DNA of 64,000 nt, taken from positions 22,663-86,662 of the forward strand of contig JACKNH010000014.1 in NCBI GenBank assembly GCA_024234975.1. The letters are read 5' to 3'. The position numbers and the translations under genes were made by a program. Numbering within the stretch: the first letter of the stretch is position 1; each line of letters opens with the position of its first letter. This document shows, one piece after another, positions 7,645 through 17,603 of this stretch. The notes beneath the pieces were generated by a model. It had not been told where the DNA came from. It worked only from the letters and a program-made list of their open reading frames with translations, and did not search any database. The stretch comes from Gammaproteobacteria bacterium. Lineage in GTDB: Bacteria; Pseudomonadota; Gammaproteobacteria; Ga0077536.

Positions 7645-9669
7645 CTATGGAACTGCCAGGGTGCGTGGCCGGAACCTGCTCACCTGGCGCCTGAACGCGG
7701 CGACGGCATCACGACCGTTGCCGTTCGCGTAACGGATGTCGATATAGCTTCCCGTGATCTCTGCAACCGGCGCGGCGAGGTCTTCACGCAAGCGTGCGAC
7801 GCGCGCGGCGAAATCCAGCGGCCCCTCATGCGGCACGCGCTGGATGCCGATGCGCGCCAACCTTCGGCAGAACTCCCGATAGGCCGACCGCACCGGGTCG
7901 CGTTCGCGCACCGAAGACCGTTGAATACTGAGCGACAGCAACAGCAGCGTCGCGCCGATCGCCGCCATCATCACGCCGGCGAGCACCGAGCGGTCGATAT
8001 CGCCCAGACCAAGCTCGCGCATCAGCATCTGCTGACGAGCGGGTGAGAAGCCCAATACCCACTGGTTCCAGCGGTGGTTGGTCGCGTCCCAGGTTTGCTG
8101 GATGCGGCGCCAGAGCGCGGCAGTGGCAGGGTTGTCGTTGATGATGCGCAAGCCACCGCGCGCCGGCATCATCATCTCCAATCCATCACTCACCCGCTCC
8201 GGTGCGACCGCGGCCGTGGGATCGACCCGCCGCCATCCCCGGCCCTCAATCCACACTTCCGCCCAGGCATGTGCATCCTGTTGGCGGACAATGAGGTAAT
8301 CGCCGACGGGATTCAGTTCGCCGTCCTGGTAGCCGGTGACTACACGCGCCGGCACTCCCGCCGCACGCATCAATACCACGAAGCTGCTGGCGTAGTGTTC
8401 GCAGAAGCCGGCACGGGTCTCGAACAGGAATTGATCGACGGGATCTTCGGTCAGCAGCGGCGGCGCCAGCGTGTAGGTAAATGGCTGGCGATTGAAGTGA
8501 CTCAATGCGATGCGCACGAGCCGCTCGATATCGCCGCCCGCCTGTGCCTGCCATTGCATCGCAAGCGCGCGGGCGCGCGGATGCGCATCTTCAGGCAGTT
8601 GCAGACCCAACTGGTGTTCGGCCGGCGTCAGCTCGGCAATAGTGAAGCGCGGATAGGAGATCAGGTCGAAGCTGGTGCGTCGACGCATCCGGTAGCGACC
8701 GAGCAATTGCAGGTCGCGCGTCAGGTACATGTCATCATCAATCTGCGCGGGCAGCTCCAGCGCATACAACCAGCGCTTGTTGCTCGGTTCCTGCGTGATC
8801 GTGTAGCGATAGGGTTCGCCCTGGAAGCGGACCTGCGGCGTCGTCGGGTCGCGCAGGCTGCCGCGACGCCACGTACGGCCATCGGTATGCCAGAGCACCG
8901 GGCCACGCCAGTAGCGTTCCGCCGCCGGGGGAATACGGCCATTGAAATTCACCCGGAAGGCGATCTCATCTGACAGCGTCAGGTTCGAGATCGAACCCGG
9001 TGTCATCTCGTCGCTCAGACCGGTCTGCGCTTCCTCCGATAGCATGGGGCGGCCCCATAACGGACCTTCAATGCGCGGGAAGAATACGAAAGCAAGCACC
9101 GCCAGCGGAATCGCCTGAACGATGATGAAAAACGTCCGCCGCAGTATCCACTTAGGTTCGCGTTCATGGCGGCCGCCGTACAGCGCAACCATGCTGGCCG
9201 TCAGCATCGTGATGACGGCCAGCATAAAGGCCGCCAGCGGTATGGTTTGCGAGTAGAGAAAATTCGTGACGACCAGGAAATAGCCCAGTGTCGTCGCAAT
9301 GAAGAAATCGCGCGTGGTGGTCAACTCAAGCAGTTTCAGTCCGACCAGCACCATCAGCAGCGCAACGCCGGCGTCGCGCCCGGATTGTCCGCGATAGCTT
9401 ACCCATACCGCGACACATGCGGTGATCACGAGCAGGGTCTTGGTCAGCAACAAGCGGCGATGCTGTTTGTCCGGCAACGGCAACCATCGGCGGTAGGCCG
9501 CCCAGCGCCAGAATGCCAACGCGAGAAAACTGGCGACCAGCAATGGGGAAAAGCGCAGGCTGTGTGGCAACAGCGCCATGGCCAGCGCGCCGAGAATCCA
9601 CAGGAAGTGCACTTCGCGCGGATGGTTGTTGCCAGTACGGATGTTGGCCAGCCGGGCGGGCGCGTTCAT
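7645..9669 (-). CDS. tgpA: TgpA-type membrane transglutaminase-like protein (DUF3488/transglutaminase core)
   Basis: A 674-residue inner-membrane protein with about six N-terminal helices (residues 20-205), a periplasmic transglutaminase-like domain, one more helix near residue 565 and a C-terminal tail. The catalytic triad is visible: Cys at about 423 in GFCEHYASSF, His in QQDAHAWAEVW and Asp in VDPTAAV. Pseudomonas aeruginosa TgpA is essential for viability; its substrate is not known. The gene overlaps the DUF58 gene by 4 bp and follows moxR, the standard MoxR-DUF58-TgpA operon. Confidence 0.93.
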   Translation of the reverse strand: MNAPARLANIRTGNNHPREVHFLWILGALAMALLPHSLRFSPLLVASFLALAFWRWAAYRRWLPLPDKQHRRLLLTKTLLVITACVAVWVSYRGQSGRDAGVALLMVLVGLKLLELTTTRDFFIATTLGYFLVVTNFLYSQTIPLAAFMLAVITMLTASMVALYGGRHEREPKWILRRTFFIIVQAIPLAVLAFVFFPRIEGPLWGRPMLSEEAQTGLSDEMTPGSISNLTLSDEIAFRVNFNGRIPPAAERYWRGPVLWHTDGRTWRRGSLRDPTTPQVRFQGEPYRYTITQEPSNKRWLYALELPAQIDDDMYLTRDLQLLGRYRMRRRTSFDLISYPRFTIAELTPAEHQLGLQLPEDAHPRARALAMQWQAQAGGDIERLVRIALSHFNRQPFTYTLAPPLLTEDPVDQFLFETRAGFCEHYASSFVVLMRAAGVPARVVTGYQDGELNPVGDYLIVRQQDAHAWAEVWIEGRGWRRVDPTAAVAPERVSDGLEMMMPARGGLRIINDNPATAALWRRIQQTWDATNHRWNQWVLGFSPARQQMLMRELGLGDIDRSVLAGVMMAAIGATLLLLSLSIQRSSVRERDPVRSAYREFCRRLARIGIQRVPHEGPLDFAARVARLREDLAAPVAEITGSYIDIRYANGNGRDAVAAFRRQVSRFRPRTLAVP

Positions 9670-10631
9670 AATTTGAACTCGGCCAGCGCGCGCAACAGTA
9701 CTTGCTGGTGTCGCGGATCATGATCGGGTTGAAAGCGCTGCGCGCCCAACAGCATGCCTACGGCAATGCCATGACGGCCGGCTTCGAGCACCCAGCGCGC
9801 GAGCTGGCTCAAACGCGCTTCAAGGTCCGGCAGTGCACGAACCTGCTCCAGCGATAACCACAAACGTTCATCCGCGGCGTCGGTGAAACGCTTGACCACC
9901 ATCTGATCATTGCGCGCCAGCGTTTTCCAGGCGACGGCCCGCAGCGGATCGCCACGTTGATAGCCACGCAGGCCGAAGAAGTCGTTGTTCCCGGTCTGCA
10001 CCACGCCGGACTGCGCCGTGGTGCTGGCGCTTTGCATGGATTCGGGTAACGTTGAATCGCCTTTCGGTGCCGGGTAGACCAGACAGTCGGCCACCGGTGA
10101 GAAGTAGGCCCAGGCCTGAATCAGTCCCAACGGAAATCTCGTTCTGATGCATAACCGCGGACAGGTCAGGCGGCCGCGCGATGGCGCCGGAACCATTACG
10201 TCGGCATGGATAATCGCACCGCCATCGACGTCGAACGGCTGGGTGTGTTGCCGCGGCTGGCGCCGCAGGCCGCCACGCGGCGGCGACATCAGCAGTTCCA
10301 GCTGCATGCGTTCGCGTCCAGCGCGATTATCGAGGGTGACGCGGAAGCGCGCCTTCTGGCCGGCAAACACTGGGTCTGCTGCTGCGCCAAGGCAGCGCAG
10401 ACCGGCCAGGTTACGCCAGGTCTCGCCGATGGCGATGACGAAAATCGCGCCGAGCAGAAAACTCACCGCATAGGCCATCGCGTTGTTGTAGTTCATCGCA
10501 CCGAGCAGCACCAACAGGCACACCACTGCAAAGAAGAATCCGCCGCGCGTCGGCAATACGTAGATATGCCGGCGATCCAGCGCGTGGTCCGCCCGTGGCA
10601 GCACGGAGGATGGGGCAAGCGTATGGTTCAT
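9666..10631 (-). CDS. DUF58 domain-containing membrane protein
   Basis: About 321 residues. Two close N-terminal membrane helices (roughly residues 27-70) precede a DUF58 (vWA-like) domain with the typical GVVQTGNNDFFGLRGYQRGD and RAVAWKTLARNDQMVVKRF segments. DUF58 proteins act with MoxR ATPases, but no biochemical role is established. The frame extends upstream to 10775, but those residues would overlap moxR and do not resemble the family, so ATG 10631 (MNHTLAPSS), 34 bp after the moxR stop, is preferred. It is the middle gene of the moxR-DUF58-tgpA operon. Confidence 0.88.
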   Translation of the reverse strand: MNHTLAPSSVLPRADHALDRRHIYVLPTRGGFFFAVVCLLVLLGAMNYNNAMAYAVSFLLGAIFVIAIGETWRNLAGLRCLGAAADPVFAGQKARFRVTLDNRAGRERMQLELLMSPPRGGLRRQPRQHTQPFDVDGGAIIHADVMVPAPSRGRLTCPRLCIRTRFPLGLIQAWAYFSPVADCLVYPAPKGDSTLPESMQSASTTAQSGVVQTGNNDFFGLRGYQRGDPLRAVAWKTLARNDQMVVKRFTDAADERLWLSLEQVRALPDLEARLSQLARWVLEAGRHGIAVGMLLGAQRFQPDHDPRHQQVLLRALAEFKL

Positions 10632-10665
10632 CGGCAATCCGGGCAGGCGGACGAAACCTGCAAGC

Positions 10666-11616
10666 TCAGGGAATCGGTACGCCTTGCAGCAGCAGGTCAG
10701 CGGCGTGCGCCTGTTGTGATTCGTCGGCGGCGCGCAGACGATGTCCGGCGATGGCGGGCAACACGCGCTGCACATCCTCCGGCATGACGGAATCGCGCTC
10801 GCTCAACAGTGCCCAGGCCCGTGCCGCCTGCACCAGTCCCAGGCCGGCGCGCGGCGACAGGCCGGTGGCAAATTCAGGCGAAGTGCGGGAAAACTCCAGC
10901 AGGGCTTGCACGTAGTCCAGCAGCGCCGAACTGGTATGAATTTCACCGACGGCTTGCTGCATCTCCAGCAGTTCCTCCGGCCCGATGACCGCCGGGAAGT
11001 TCTCGAGCAACGTCCGTCTGTCCTGGCCGGTCAACAGTGCCCGTTCCGCGTCACGATCCGGATAACCGAGGGATATGCGCATCAGGAAGCGATCGAGTTG
11101 CGATTCCGGTAGCGGAAACGTGCCGATCTGGTAGGTCGGATTCTGGGTGGCGATGACAAAAAACGGATGTGGCAGGCGGTGCGACACGCCGTCCACGGTC
11201 ACTTGCCGTTCCTCCATGGCTTCCAGCAGCGCGCTCTGTGCACGTGGCGTCGCCCGGTTGATTTCGTCACCGAGAATGACCTGACTGAAGATCGGACCAC
11301 GGTGAAACTCGAATTGCTGGGTATCGCGGTCGTAAATCGTCACCCCGATGACGTCGGCCGGTAGCATGTCGCTGGTGAACTGGATACGCTGGAAGGACAG
11401 ACCCAGCACGCGCGCCATCAGGTGGGCCAGCGTGGTTTTGCCAACGCCTGGCAGGTCTTCGATGAGCAGGTGACCACCGGCCAACAGGCACGTCAGGGCG
11501 AGCTTCAGGGAATGGGTCTTGCCGACGATAACCCGTTCACCGGCGGCGATAATTTCTCCAATGCGGGCACGCGGATCAGCGCCGCGCGGGTTGTTCAAAG
11601 GTGTCACTGAAGGCAT
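10666..11616 (-). CDS. MoxR-family AAA+ ATPase
   Basis: A 316-residue AAA+ ATPase of the MoxR family, chaperone-like proteins that assemble or activate partner complexes. Walker A is GVGKTTL near residue 60, Walker B is GDEINRATPRAQ near residue 125 with the conserved ALLEAMEE following, and sensor 1 lies in PFFVIATQNP. It is the first gene of the operon and divergent from sthA across 119 bp, so the promoter is presumably in that gap. Family and operon context are clear; the client complex is unknown. Confidence 0.93.
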   Translation of the reverse strand: MPSVTPLNNPRGADPRARIGEIIAAGERVIVGKTHSLKLALTCLLAGGHLLIEDLPGVGKTTLAHLMARVLGLSFQRIQFTSDMLPADVIGVTIYDRDTQQFEFHRGPIFSQVILGDEINRATPRAQSALLEAMEERQVTVDGVSHRLPHPFFVIATQNPTYQIGTFPLPESQLDRFLMRISLGYPDRDAERALLTGQDRRTLLENFPAVIGPEELLEMQQAVGEIHTSSALLDYVQALLEFSRTSPEFATGLSPRAGLGLVQAARAWALLSERDSVMPEDVQRVLPAIAGHRLRAADESQQAHAADLLLQGVPIP

Positions 11617-11735
11617 GCAATGTCCTTAACCAGAGCGCGTTGTTGCTTAGAGAGATATTGCGGCTCAAAGCTCGAAAAGCTTGACGCCTCCCGGCTACAG
11701 AATATCAGAGCGCCAAGCCAGCGCAGGGAAGTCGC

Positions 11736-13166
11736 ATGCAGCATTATGATTTCGTGGTGATCGGCAGCGGGCCGGCCGGCCAGAAGGGCGCCATCCAGGC
11801 CTCCAAGCTTGGCCACAGCGTTGCACTGGTGGAGAAGCACAGCGCCATCGGCGGCGCCTGCCTGCACACCGGAACCATTCCCAGTAAAACCTTGCGTGAA
11901 GCGGCGTTGTACCTGTCCGGGTGGCATCAACGCGGATTCTATGGCCGCAGCTACCGGGTCAAATCCAGGATTACCGCCGAAGACCTGATGCAACGGCTGG
12001 AAATCACCACCCGCCACGAAATCGAAGTCGTGCAGCATCAATTGCACCGTAATCGGGTGGAAACGTTCAACGGTACGGCGTCGTTTGTCGATCCACACCA
12101 CATCGAAGTGACCGCCGCTGACGGTACTGTCACCAGATTGGGCGGCGACAGGTTTCTGATCGCCACCGGTTCACGGCCGGTGCAGACGCCTAACGTGCCA
12201 TTCGATGGCGTGCACGTGGTCGACAGCGATCACATTCTGCAGATGCGGGAGATACCGCGCACACTGGTGGTGGTCGGGGCGGGTGTCATCGGTGTCGAGT
12301 ACGCTTCAATCTTCAGTGCGCTGGATATCAAGATCACGCTGATCGACGGCCGGATGGACATGCTCAGTTTTCTCGATCGGGAAATCGTCGCCGAATTCAT
12401 GCATCACCTGCGCGACCGTGGTGTCAGCGTGCGCATGGGTGAAACCGTGGAGAAGGTTGACCTGCTCTCACCGCGTGGCGTGCGCGTGTGCCTTGCCAGT
12501 GGCAAGCAGGTCGTGGCGGACATGGCGTTGTTCGCCGCCGGGCGTGTCAGCAATACCGAATCACTCAACCTGGACAGTGCCGGTTTGCAACCCGATGAGC
12601 GGGGCCGACTGGAGGTTGACGAACACTTCCGCACGGCGGTGCCGCACATTTACGCCGCCGGCGATGTCATCGGTTTTCCCGCGCTGGCATCGATATCGAT
12701 GGAACAGGGGCGGCATGCCGCCTGTCATGCGCTCGGTGGCCCGTTGCCGGCGACTCAACCGGAGTCGCCTTTCGGAATTTACGCGGTGCCGGAGATCAGC
12801 GTCGTCGGTATGACCGAGGAGCAGGCGCGTGAACAGAACATTCCCTATGAAATCGGTGCGGCGAGATTTCGCGAAACCTGCCGCGGACAGATCCTCGGTT
12901 TGCGCGAAGGACTGTTGAAGTTACTGTTCCACCTGGAAGACCATCGCCTGTTGGGCGTGCATATCGTCGGCGAAGGCGCTACCGAGCTGATTCACATTGG
13001 TCAGTCGGTGTTGATACTCAACGGTACGCTGGAGTATTTCGTCAACACGGTATTCAACTACCCGACGCTGGCCGAAGCTTACAAAATCGCCGCACTCGAT
13101 GCCTGGAACCGGATGCCGCGCACCACCGCGGCGGCCGCCGCGCAAAAAGCGCTGATGGTGGAATGA
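11736..13166 (+). CDS. sthA: Soluble pyridine nucleotide transhydrogenase
   Basis: FAD flavoprotein that passes reducing equivalents between NADPH and NAD+ in the cytosol. It has 476 residues (E. coli SthA 466). The FAD-binding GSGPAG is near the N-terminus, the NAD(P)-binding GAGVIGVEYA near residue 190, and YAAGDVIGFP near residue 305. The decisive site is GGACLHTGTIPSK: dihydrolipoamide dehydrogenases have a redox CxxxxC pair here, and the second Cys is Thr in this protein, as in SthA. This excludes LpdA or glutathione reductase. Confidence 0.94.
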   Translation: MQHYDFVVIGSGPAGQKGAIQASKLGHSVALVEKHSAIGGACLHTGTIPSKTLREAALYLSGWHQRGFYGRSYRVKSRITAEDLMQRLEITTRHEIEVVQHQLHRNRVETFNGTASFVDPHHIEVTAADGTVTRLGGDRFLIATGSRPVQTPNVPFDGVHVVDSDHILQMREIPRTLVVVGAGVIGVEYASIFSALDIKITLIDGRMDMLSFLDREIVAEFMHHLRDRGVSVRMGETVEKVDLLSPRGVRVCLASGKQVVADMALFAAGRVSNTESLNLDSAGLQPDERGRLEVDEHFRTAVPHIYAAGDVIGFPALASISMEQGRHAACHALGGPLPATQPESPFGIYAVPEISVVGMTEEQAREQNIPYEIGAARFRETCRGQILGLREGLLKLLFHLEDHRLLGVHIVGEGATELIHIGQSVLILNGTLEYFVNTVFNYPTLAEAYKIAALDAWNRMPRTTAAAAAQKALMVE

Positions 13167-13177
13167 CCCGCGGCGGA

Positions 13178-14521
13178 TCAGGCGCCGGCGATGGTCAGGT
13201 TTTCCAGCAGTACCGAACCACTCTGTACGGCGCGCCTTGGATCAATATCACCGCCGATGGCGACGATGCCCCGATACATATCGCGCAATTGGCCGGCGAT
13301 CGTGATCTCGTGCACGGGATAGGCGATACGCCCGTTTTCCACCCAGAACCCCGCGGCGCCGCGTGAATAATCGCCGGTCACACCGTTGACGCCGAATCCA
13401 ATCAGCTCGCTGACCAGCAGACCCGTGCCCATCAATGCCAGCATGTCTTCCAGGGATCGATCGCTGGTGGTCACGATCAGGTTGTGCACGCCGCCGGCGT
13501 TGCCGGTGGAGCGACGTTGCAAACGTCGTGCGCTGTAGACATCCATGACGTAGTCCTGCAGCTGTCCGCCTTCGATCAGCGTGCGTTGCTGCGGGGCGAC
13601 GCCGTCCATGTCAAACGGCACACTGGCGACGCCGCGCGGAATGAAGGGATCCTCGCGGAGGGACAGCCATTCGGGAAACACCTGTTGCCCGATCGCATCG
13701 AGCAGGAATGACGCCTGCCGATACTGCGCACCGCCGCTGATGGCACCGATGAAATGGCCGAACAAGCCGCTGGCCAGCGGCGCTTCGAACAGCACCGGCG
13801 CTTTACAGGTGGCGATCTGGCGTGCGCCAAGTCGGGCGACTGCACGTTGTGCGGCCCGCGTGCCGACATGCTCGGGTGTCGCCATCGCGGTATGCAGACG
13901 GGCGACGGTGTAATCGTGATCGCGCTCCATGTTGTCGCCGTCGCGGGCGATGACCGAGCACGACAGGTTATGACTGGTCGCCGCGTAGGCGCCGGCAAAG
14001 CCCAGGCTGTTGCCATAGGCCTGGTAGCCGCGCTGGCTGCTGAAGGTCGATCCTTCGGTGTTGGTGATGCGCGGGTCGTAGCCCAAAGCTGCCTGTTCGC
14101 AGGCGGTTGCCAGCGCCTGTGCGGTACCAACGTCGACATCCCACGGATGGTACAAATCCAGATCCGGTAGCGGTTGACGGGCGAGCTCCGCCGGATCGGC
14201 CAGACCGGCGTAGGGGTCTTCCCCGGTGTAATTTGCTGCCGCCAATGCCGCATCGACCGTACGTTCCAACGCGGCGGCGGTAAAATCAGTGGTCGTCGCC
14301 GAGCCTTTGCGCTGGCCGCGGAACACCACCACCGCCAGCGACTTGTCCCGATGGTGATCGACATTCTCCAACTCGCCCTTGCGCACGGTGATCGACAGCG
14401 CCTGGCCACTGTTGGCGCTGGCTTCCGCCGCATCGGCGCCTTTGGCTCTGGCCTGGCGCAATACGCTGTCGACGACGGTCAGCAACTCGGCTTGGGCGTT
14501 TTCGCGTTGACTGTCAGGCAT
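13178..14521 (-). CDS. pmbA: Metalloprotease subunit PmbA/TldE
   Basis: TldD/PmbA-family protein (447 residues) that pairs with TldD to form a cytosolic peptidase acting on unfolded peptides, microcin B17 precursor and CcdA in E. coli. Family features are the N-terminal coiled segment with ALSITVRKGELENV, the central SSQRGYQAYGNSLGF and the C-terminal GFGVNGVTGDYSRGAAGFWVENG. PmbA lacks the HExxxH-like zinc motif of TldD, and none is seen here. No tldD is in the window. Convergent with sthA. Confidence 0.94.
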   Translation of the reverse strand: MPDSQRENAQAELLTVVDSVLRQARAKGADAAEASANSGQALSITVRKGELENVDHHRDKSLAVVVFRGQRKGSATTTDFTAAALERTVDAALAAANYTGEDPYAGLADPAELARQPLPDLDLYHPWDVDVGTAQALATACEQAALGYDPRITNTEGSTFSSQRGYQAYGNSLGFAGAYAATSHNLSCSVIARDGDNMERDHDYTVARLHTAMATPEHVGTRAAQRAVARLGARQIATCKAPVLFEAPLASGLFGHFIGAISGGAQYRQASFLLDAIGQQVFPEWLSLREDPFIPRGVASVPFDMDGVAPQQRTLIEGGQLQDYVMDVYSARRLQRRSTGNAGGVHNLIVTTSDRSLEDMLALMGTGLLVSELIGFGVNGVTGDYSRGAAGFWVENGRIAYPVHEITIAGQLRDMYRGIVAIGGDIDPRRAVQSGSVLLENLTIAGA

Positions 14522-14613
14522 GTGGGCTTCGCGCTGGATGGCATTGGTGGCAGATCAGGAGCGCGAATTGTACCCGAGTTCCCTGCCTGATCCTGTACCG
14601 GTACAATCAGCCC

Positions 14614-16776
14614 ATGTCTGAACAGCATCTGTTGGCTTCGCTGAATGCCGCACAACGCGAAGCCGTAACCAGCAACAGCCGTCAACTGCTCGTCCTTGCC
14701 GGCGCCGGCAGTGGCAAGACCCGCGTGCTCGTGCACCGCATCGCCTGGTATATCGAAACCGGCCAGGCCCGGCCGAGTTCCATTCTCGCGGTGACTTTCA
14801 CCAACAAGGCCGCGGCGGAAATGCGTGGCCGCATCGAGCACTTGCTGAACCGGCCGATGCGCGGCATGTGGGTGGGTACCTTCCACGGCATTGCGCACCG
14901 CCTGTTGCGCGCGCATCCGCGCGAGGCTGGCCTGCCTGAAGCCTTCCAGATCATGGACAGCGAGGATCAACTGCGCGCCATCAAGCGCACGATCCGTGCG
15001 CTGCAATTGAACGAAGACCAATGGGCGGCGCGTGAGGTGCAGTGGTTCATCAATGCGCGCAAGGAAGAGGGCATGCGTCCCGCGCATGTCGACATCACCG
15101 GTGACCAGACCCTCGCCACGCTGGTCGAGATCTATCGCGCCTACCAGGAAACCTGCGATCGCTCGGGGTTGCTGGATTTCGCTGAGCTGTTGCTGCGTGT
15201 TCACGAGTTGTTCCGCGAATATCCCGCGCTGTTGCGCTACTACCGCGAGCAGTTCTGGCATGTGCTGGTGGACGAGTTTCAGGATACCAATGCCATTCAG
15301 TACGCGTGGCTGCGCCAACTGGTAGGCGATAACGGCAGCCTGTTCGCCGTCGGCGACGATGACCAATCCATCTACAGCTGGCGTGGCGCGCGGGTGGAGA
15401 ACATGCAGCGCCTGCGTGATGACTATCCCGCGCACGCGCTGATCCGCCTGGAGCAGAACTACCGTTCCACCGGCAACATCCTCGCTGCGGCCAATGCCTT
15501 GATCGCGAACAACACCGCGCGCCTGGGCAAGGAATTGTGGACCAGCGGCCGCTCCGGTCAGCCGCTGATGCGTTATGCCGCGTTCAATGAAATCGAGGAA
15601 TCACGCTATTGCGTGGACCAGATAGTCTCACAGCACGAGCAGGACCGGCGTTACGCCGAATGTGCCGTCCTGTACCGCGTCAGTGCGCAATCGCGCGTAT
15701 TTGAAGACACCTTGCGCATGGCCGGTGTGCCATACCGGGTACACGGCGGGTTCCGCTTTTACGAACGCGCCGAAATCAAGGACGCCATGGCCTACCTGCG
15801 GCTGGCCGTACATCGTGGTGATGACGCCGCGTTCGAGCGCGTGGTCAACGTACCGCCGCGCGGCATTGGCGAGCGCACCGTGCAGGCGCTGCGCGATACC
15901 GCCCGCCGTGACGCGGTCACCCTGTGGGAGGCGGCGCGCAGGTTGGTGGCCAATCGTGAGTTGACCGCACGCGCGGTCAACGCGCTGGACGGATTTCTGC
16001 GCCTGCTCGATTCACTGGAAGTGCAGATGCGCGATCTCGACCTCGATGCCGCGCTGGAAATCATCATTGCCCGCAGTGGCCTGGTGGAGTACTACCGTAA
16101 GGAAAATCGCGAACGGGCCGAGGACCGCATCGAGAACCTGGAGGAACTGGTCAAGGCGGCGGGTGATTTCAAACCCGACGAAGAGCAGCAGATTCCGCTG
16201 GTCAGCGCGTTCATCTCGCATGCCGCGCTGGAAGCCGGCGAAGGCCAGGCCGATGCCGACACCGACTGCGTCCAGTTGATGACCTTGCATGCAGCCAAGG
16301 GCCTGGAGTTTCCCGTGGTGTTCCTGGTCGGACTGGAAGAAGGGCTGTTCCCGCACATGCGCTCGGCCAGCAGTCCGAGTCAACTCGAGGAAGAGCGGCG
16401 CTTGTGTTACGTGGGGATCACCCGCGCGCAGGAACAGTTATTCCTGAGCCACGCGGAATGCCGGCGCCTGCATGGGCAGGATCTTTACCAGCGTCCCTCG
16501 CGCTTCCTGCGCGAGATCCCGACCGAATTGATTGAGGAAGTGCGCGTGCGCGGCACGGTGCAGGCGGCTGCCAGCGGTTATGGTGGCAGCACCCAGTCCG
16601 CCGCAGAGCAGGCCACGGGTTTGAAACTCGGCCAGCGGGTTTTTCATAACGCCTTTGGCGAAGGCGTCGTCCTGCAATTGGAAGGGCGTGGCGAGCATGC
16701 ACGCGTGCATGTGAACTTCGCCAGCGGCGGTACGAAATGTCTGATAGCAGCTTACGCGGGGTTACAGACGTTGTAA
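14614..16776 (+). CDS. uvrD: DNA helicase II (UvrD)
   Basis: SF1A 3'-5' helicase for nucleotide excision and mismatch repair. It has 720 residues (E. coli 720). Walker A AGAGSGKT is at residues 29-36, followed by TFTNKAAAEMRGR (Ia), VDEFQDTN (II), GDDDQSIYSWRGA (III), LEQNYRS (IV), TLHAAKGLEF (V) and YVGITRAQ (VI). The C-terminus carries the UvrD-type tudor-like segment (GQRVFHNAFGEGVVLQLEG), which separates it from Rep. A bidirectional terminator follows 34 bp downstream. Confidence 0.96.
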   Translation: MSEQHLLASLNAAQREAVTSNSRQLLVLAGAGSGKTRVLVHRIAWYIETGQARPSSILAVTFTNKAAAEMRGRIEHLLNRPMRGMWVGTFHGIAHRLLRAHPREAGLPEAFQIMDSEDQLRAIKRTIRALQLNEDQWAAREVQWFINARKEEGMRPAHVDITGDQTLATLVEIYRAYQETCDRSGLLDFAELLLRVHELFREYPALLRYYREQFWHVLVDEFQDTNAIQYAWLRQLVGDNGSLFAVGDDDQSIYSWRGARVENMQRLRDDYPAHALIRLEQNYRSTGNILAAANALIANNTARLGKELWTSGRSGQPLMRYAAFNEIEESRYCVDQIVSQHEQDRRYAECAVLYRVSAQSRVFEDTLRMAGVPYRVHGGFRFYERAEIKDAMAYLRLAVHRGDDAAFERVVNVPPRGIGERTVQALRDTARRDAVTLWEAARRLVANRELTARAVNALDGFLRLLDSLEVQMRDLDLDAALEIIIARSGLVEYYRKENRERAEDRIENLEELVKAAGDFKPDEEQQIPLVSAFISHAALEAGEGQADADTDCVQLMTLHAAKGLEFPVVFLVGLEEGLFPHMRSASSPSQLEEERRLCYVGITRAQEQLFLSHAECRRLHGQDLYQRPSRFLREIPTELIEEVRVRGTVQAAASGYGGSTQSAAEQATGLKLGQRVFHNAFGEGVVLQLEGRGEHARVHVNFASGGTKCLIAAYAGLQTL

Positions 16777-16810
16777 TCGCCGACTTCGCTGGAAATTTCC
16801 GGGCATAAAA

Positions 16811-16847
16811 AAACCCGGCGCTCTGACGAGGCCGGGTTTTCTTTTTT
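16811..16847. terminator. Bidirectional rho-independent terminator
   Basis: Nine-base-pair stem AAACCCGGC (16811-16819) / GCCGGGTTT (16831-16839) with an 11-base loop, followed by TTTTCTTTTTT on the + strand and preceded by an A-run that serves as the T-run on the - strand. It sits between the convergent uvrD and cytochrome c genes and can end both transcripts. Confidence 0.9.
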
Positions 16848-16871
16848 GAACCTGCTGCTGTGGATCGGCGA

Positions 16872-17414
16872 TCAGCCGTCCACGCCCGCGGCGGCGGCAG
16901 CGCCCTCGGGCAGCTGCAACATCATGTAGGTGATGGCCGAGCGGATTTCCTCGTCGGTCATGTCAGGCAAGCCGCCACGCGGCAGCATCACACCGGTGGG
17001 GGCGTTGACGCCGTTGATGACGGACTGCATCAAGGTGGCAATACCTTTTTCCGGCCGACCGGCCCAGGCCGTGGCGTCGCCGGTCTTCGGCGCACCGCCG
17101 ATACCCATCTCATGGCAGGAGAAGCAGATGCGGCGGTAGGCACGTTCGTTGGGATCGGTGATTTCCGGTTCGGCGCTGGCGCCAGAGCCTTCCGGTGCGG
17201 CGACATTGGAAGCCACCGTCACGGCGGCGCCGCTGGAATTCACCTCGCCCACCGGCTGCAGGCGGCTGGCGACCATGTCGTCTTCACGCTGCGATTCAAC
17301 GTAGCCCGTGTAGATGTGACTCGCCATGAAGTACGCGCCGATAGCGATCACCACCAGGGCGAAAATCACCAGCGAAAAGTTGTACATGAATTTCGAGTCT
17401 TGCTGATCGCTCAT
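16872..17414 (-). CDS. Membrane-anchored c-type cytochrome (c5-like)
   Basis: A 180-residue monoheme cytochrome c. An uncleaved-looking N-terminal helix (residues 8-32, FSLVIFALVVIAIGAYFMA) anchors it in the inner membrane, then a linker of about 60 residues rich in Ala, Gly and Ser leads to a periplasmic heme domain with CFSCH (about residue 95) and a probable Met ligand in MLPRGGLPDMTDEE. The spacing resembles cytochrome c5/class IC. It probably carries electrons between membrane complexes; its partners are not shown by the neighbours. It is the last backbone gene before tRNA-Arg and the island. Confidence 0.88.
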   Translation of the reverse strand: MSDQQDSKFMYNFSLVIFALVVIAIGAYFMASHIYTGYVESQREDDMVASRLQPVGEVNSSGAAVTVASNVAAPEGSGASAEPEITDPNERAYRRICFSCHEMGIGGAPKTGDATAWAGRPEKGIATLMQSVINGVNAPTGVMLPRGGLPDMTDEEIRSAITYMMLQLPEGAAAAAGVDG

Positions 17415-17603
17415 CCGTCAGTTTCCGTTGCTTGTGGTGGTCATGGATTCAATAAAAGCCGCCAGAGGGGGCCTGCCGGCCCGCGGCGGGCGACATTATA
17501 GCCCAAGAACCGGCAATTTGACCCCGTGCCGCCAAGGGTCAAATTGCTGGCGGATTTTGGAACCGCGACGTCCGGGCTTATACTAGCGCCCGCTTCAGTT
17601 CAC

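Noticed and set aside
8074..8973. A 299-residue + strand frame within tgpA
   Set aside because: Shadow of the TgpA coding sequence, whose catalytic triad is clear on the other strand.
11736..13166. Dihydrolipoamide dehydrogenase
   Set aside because: The second redox-active Cys is Thr (CLHTGT), characteristic of SthA.
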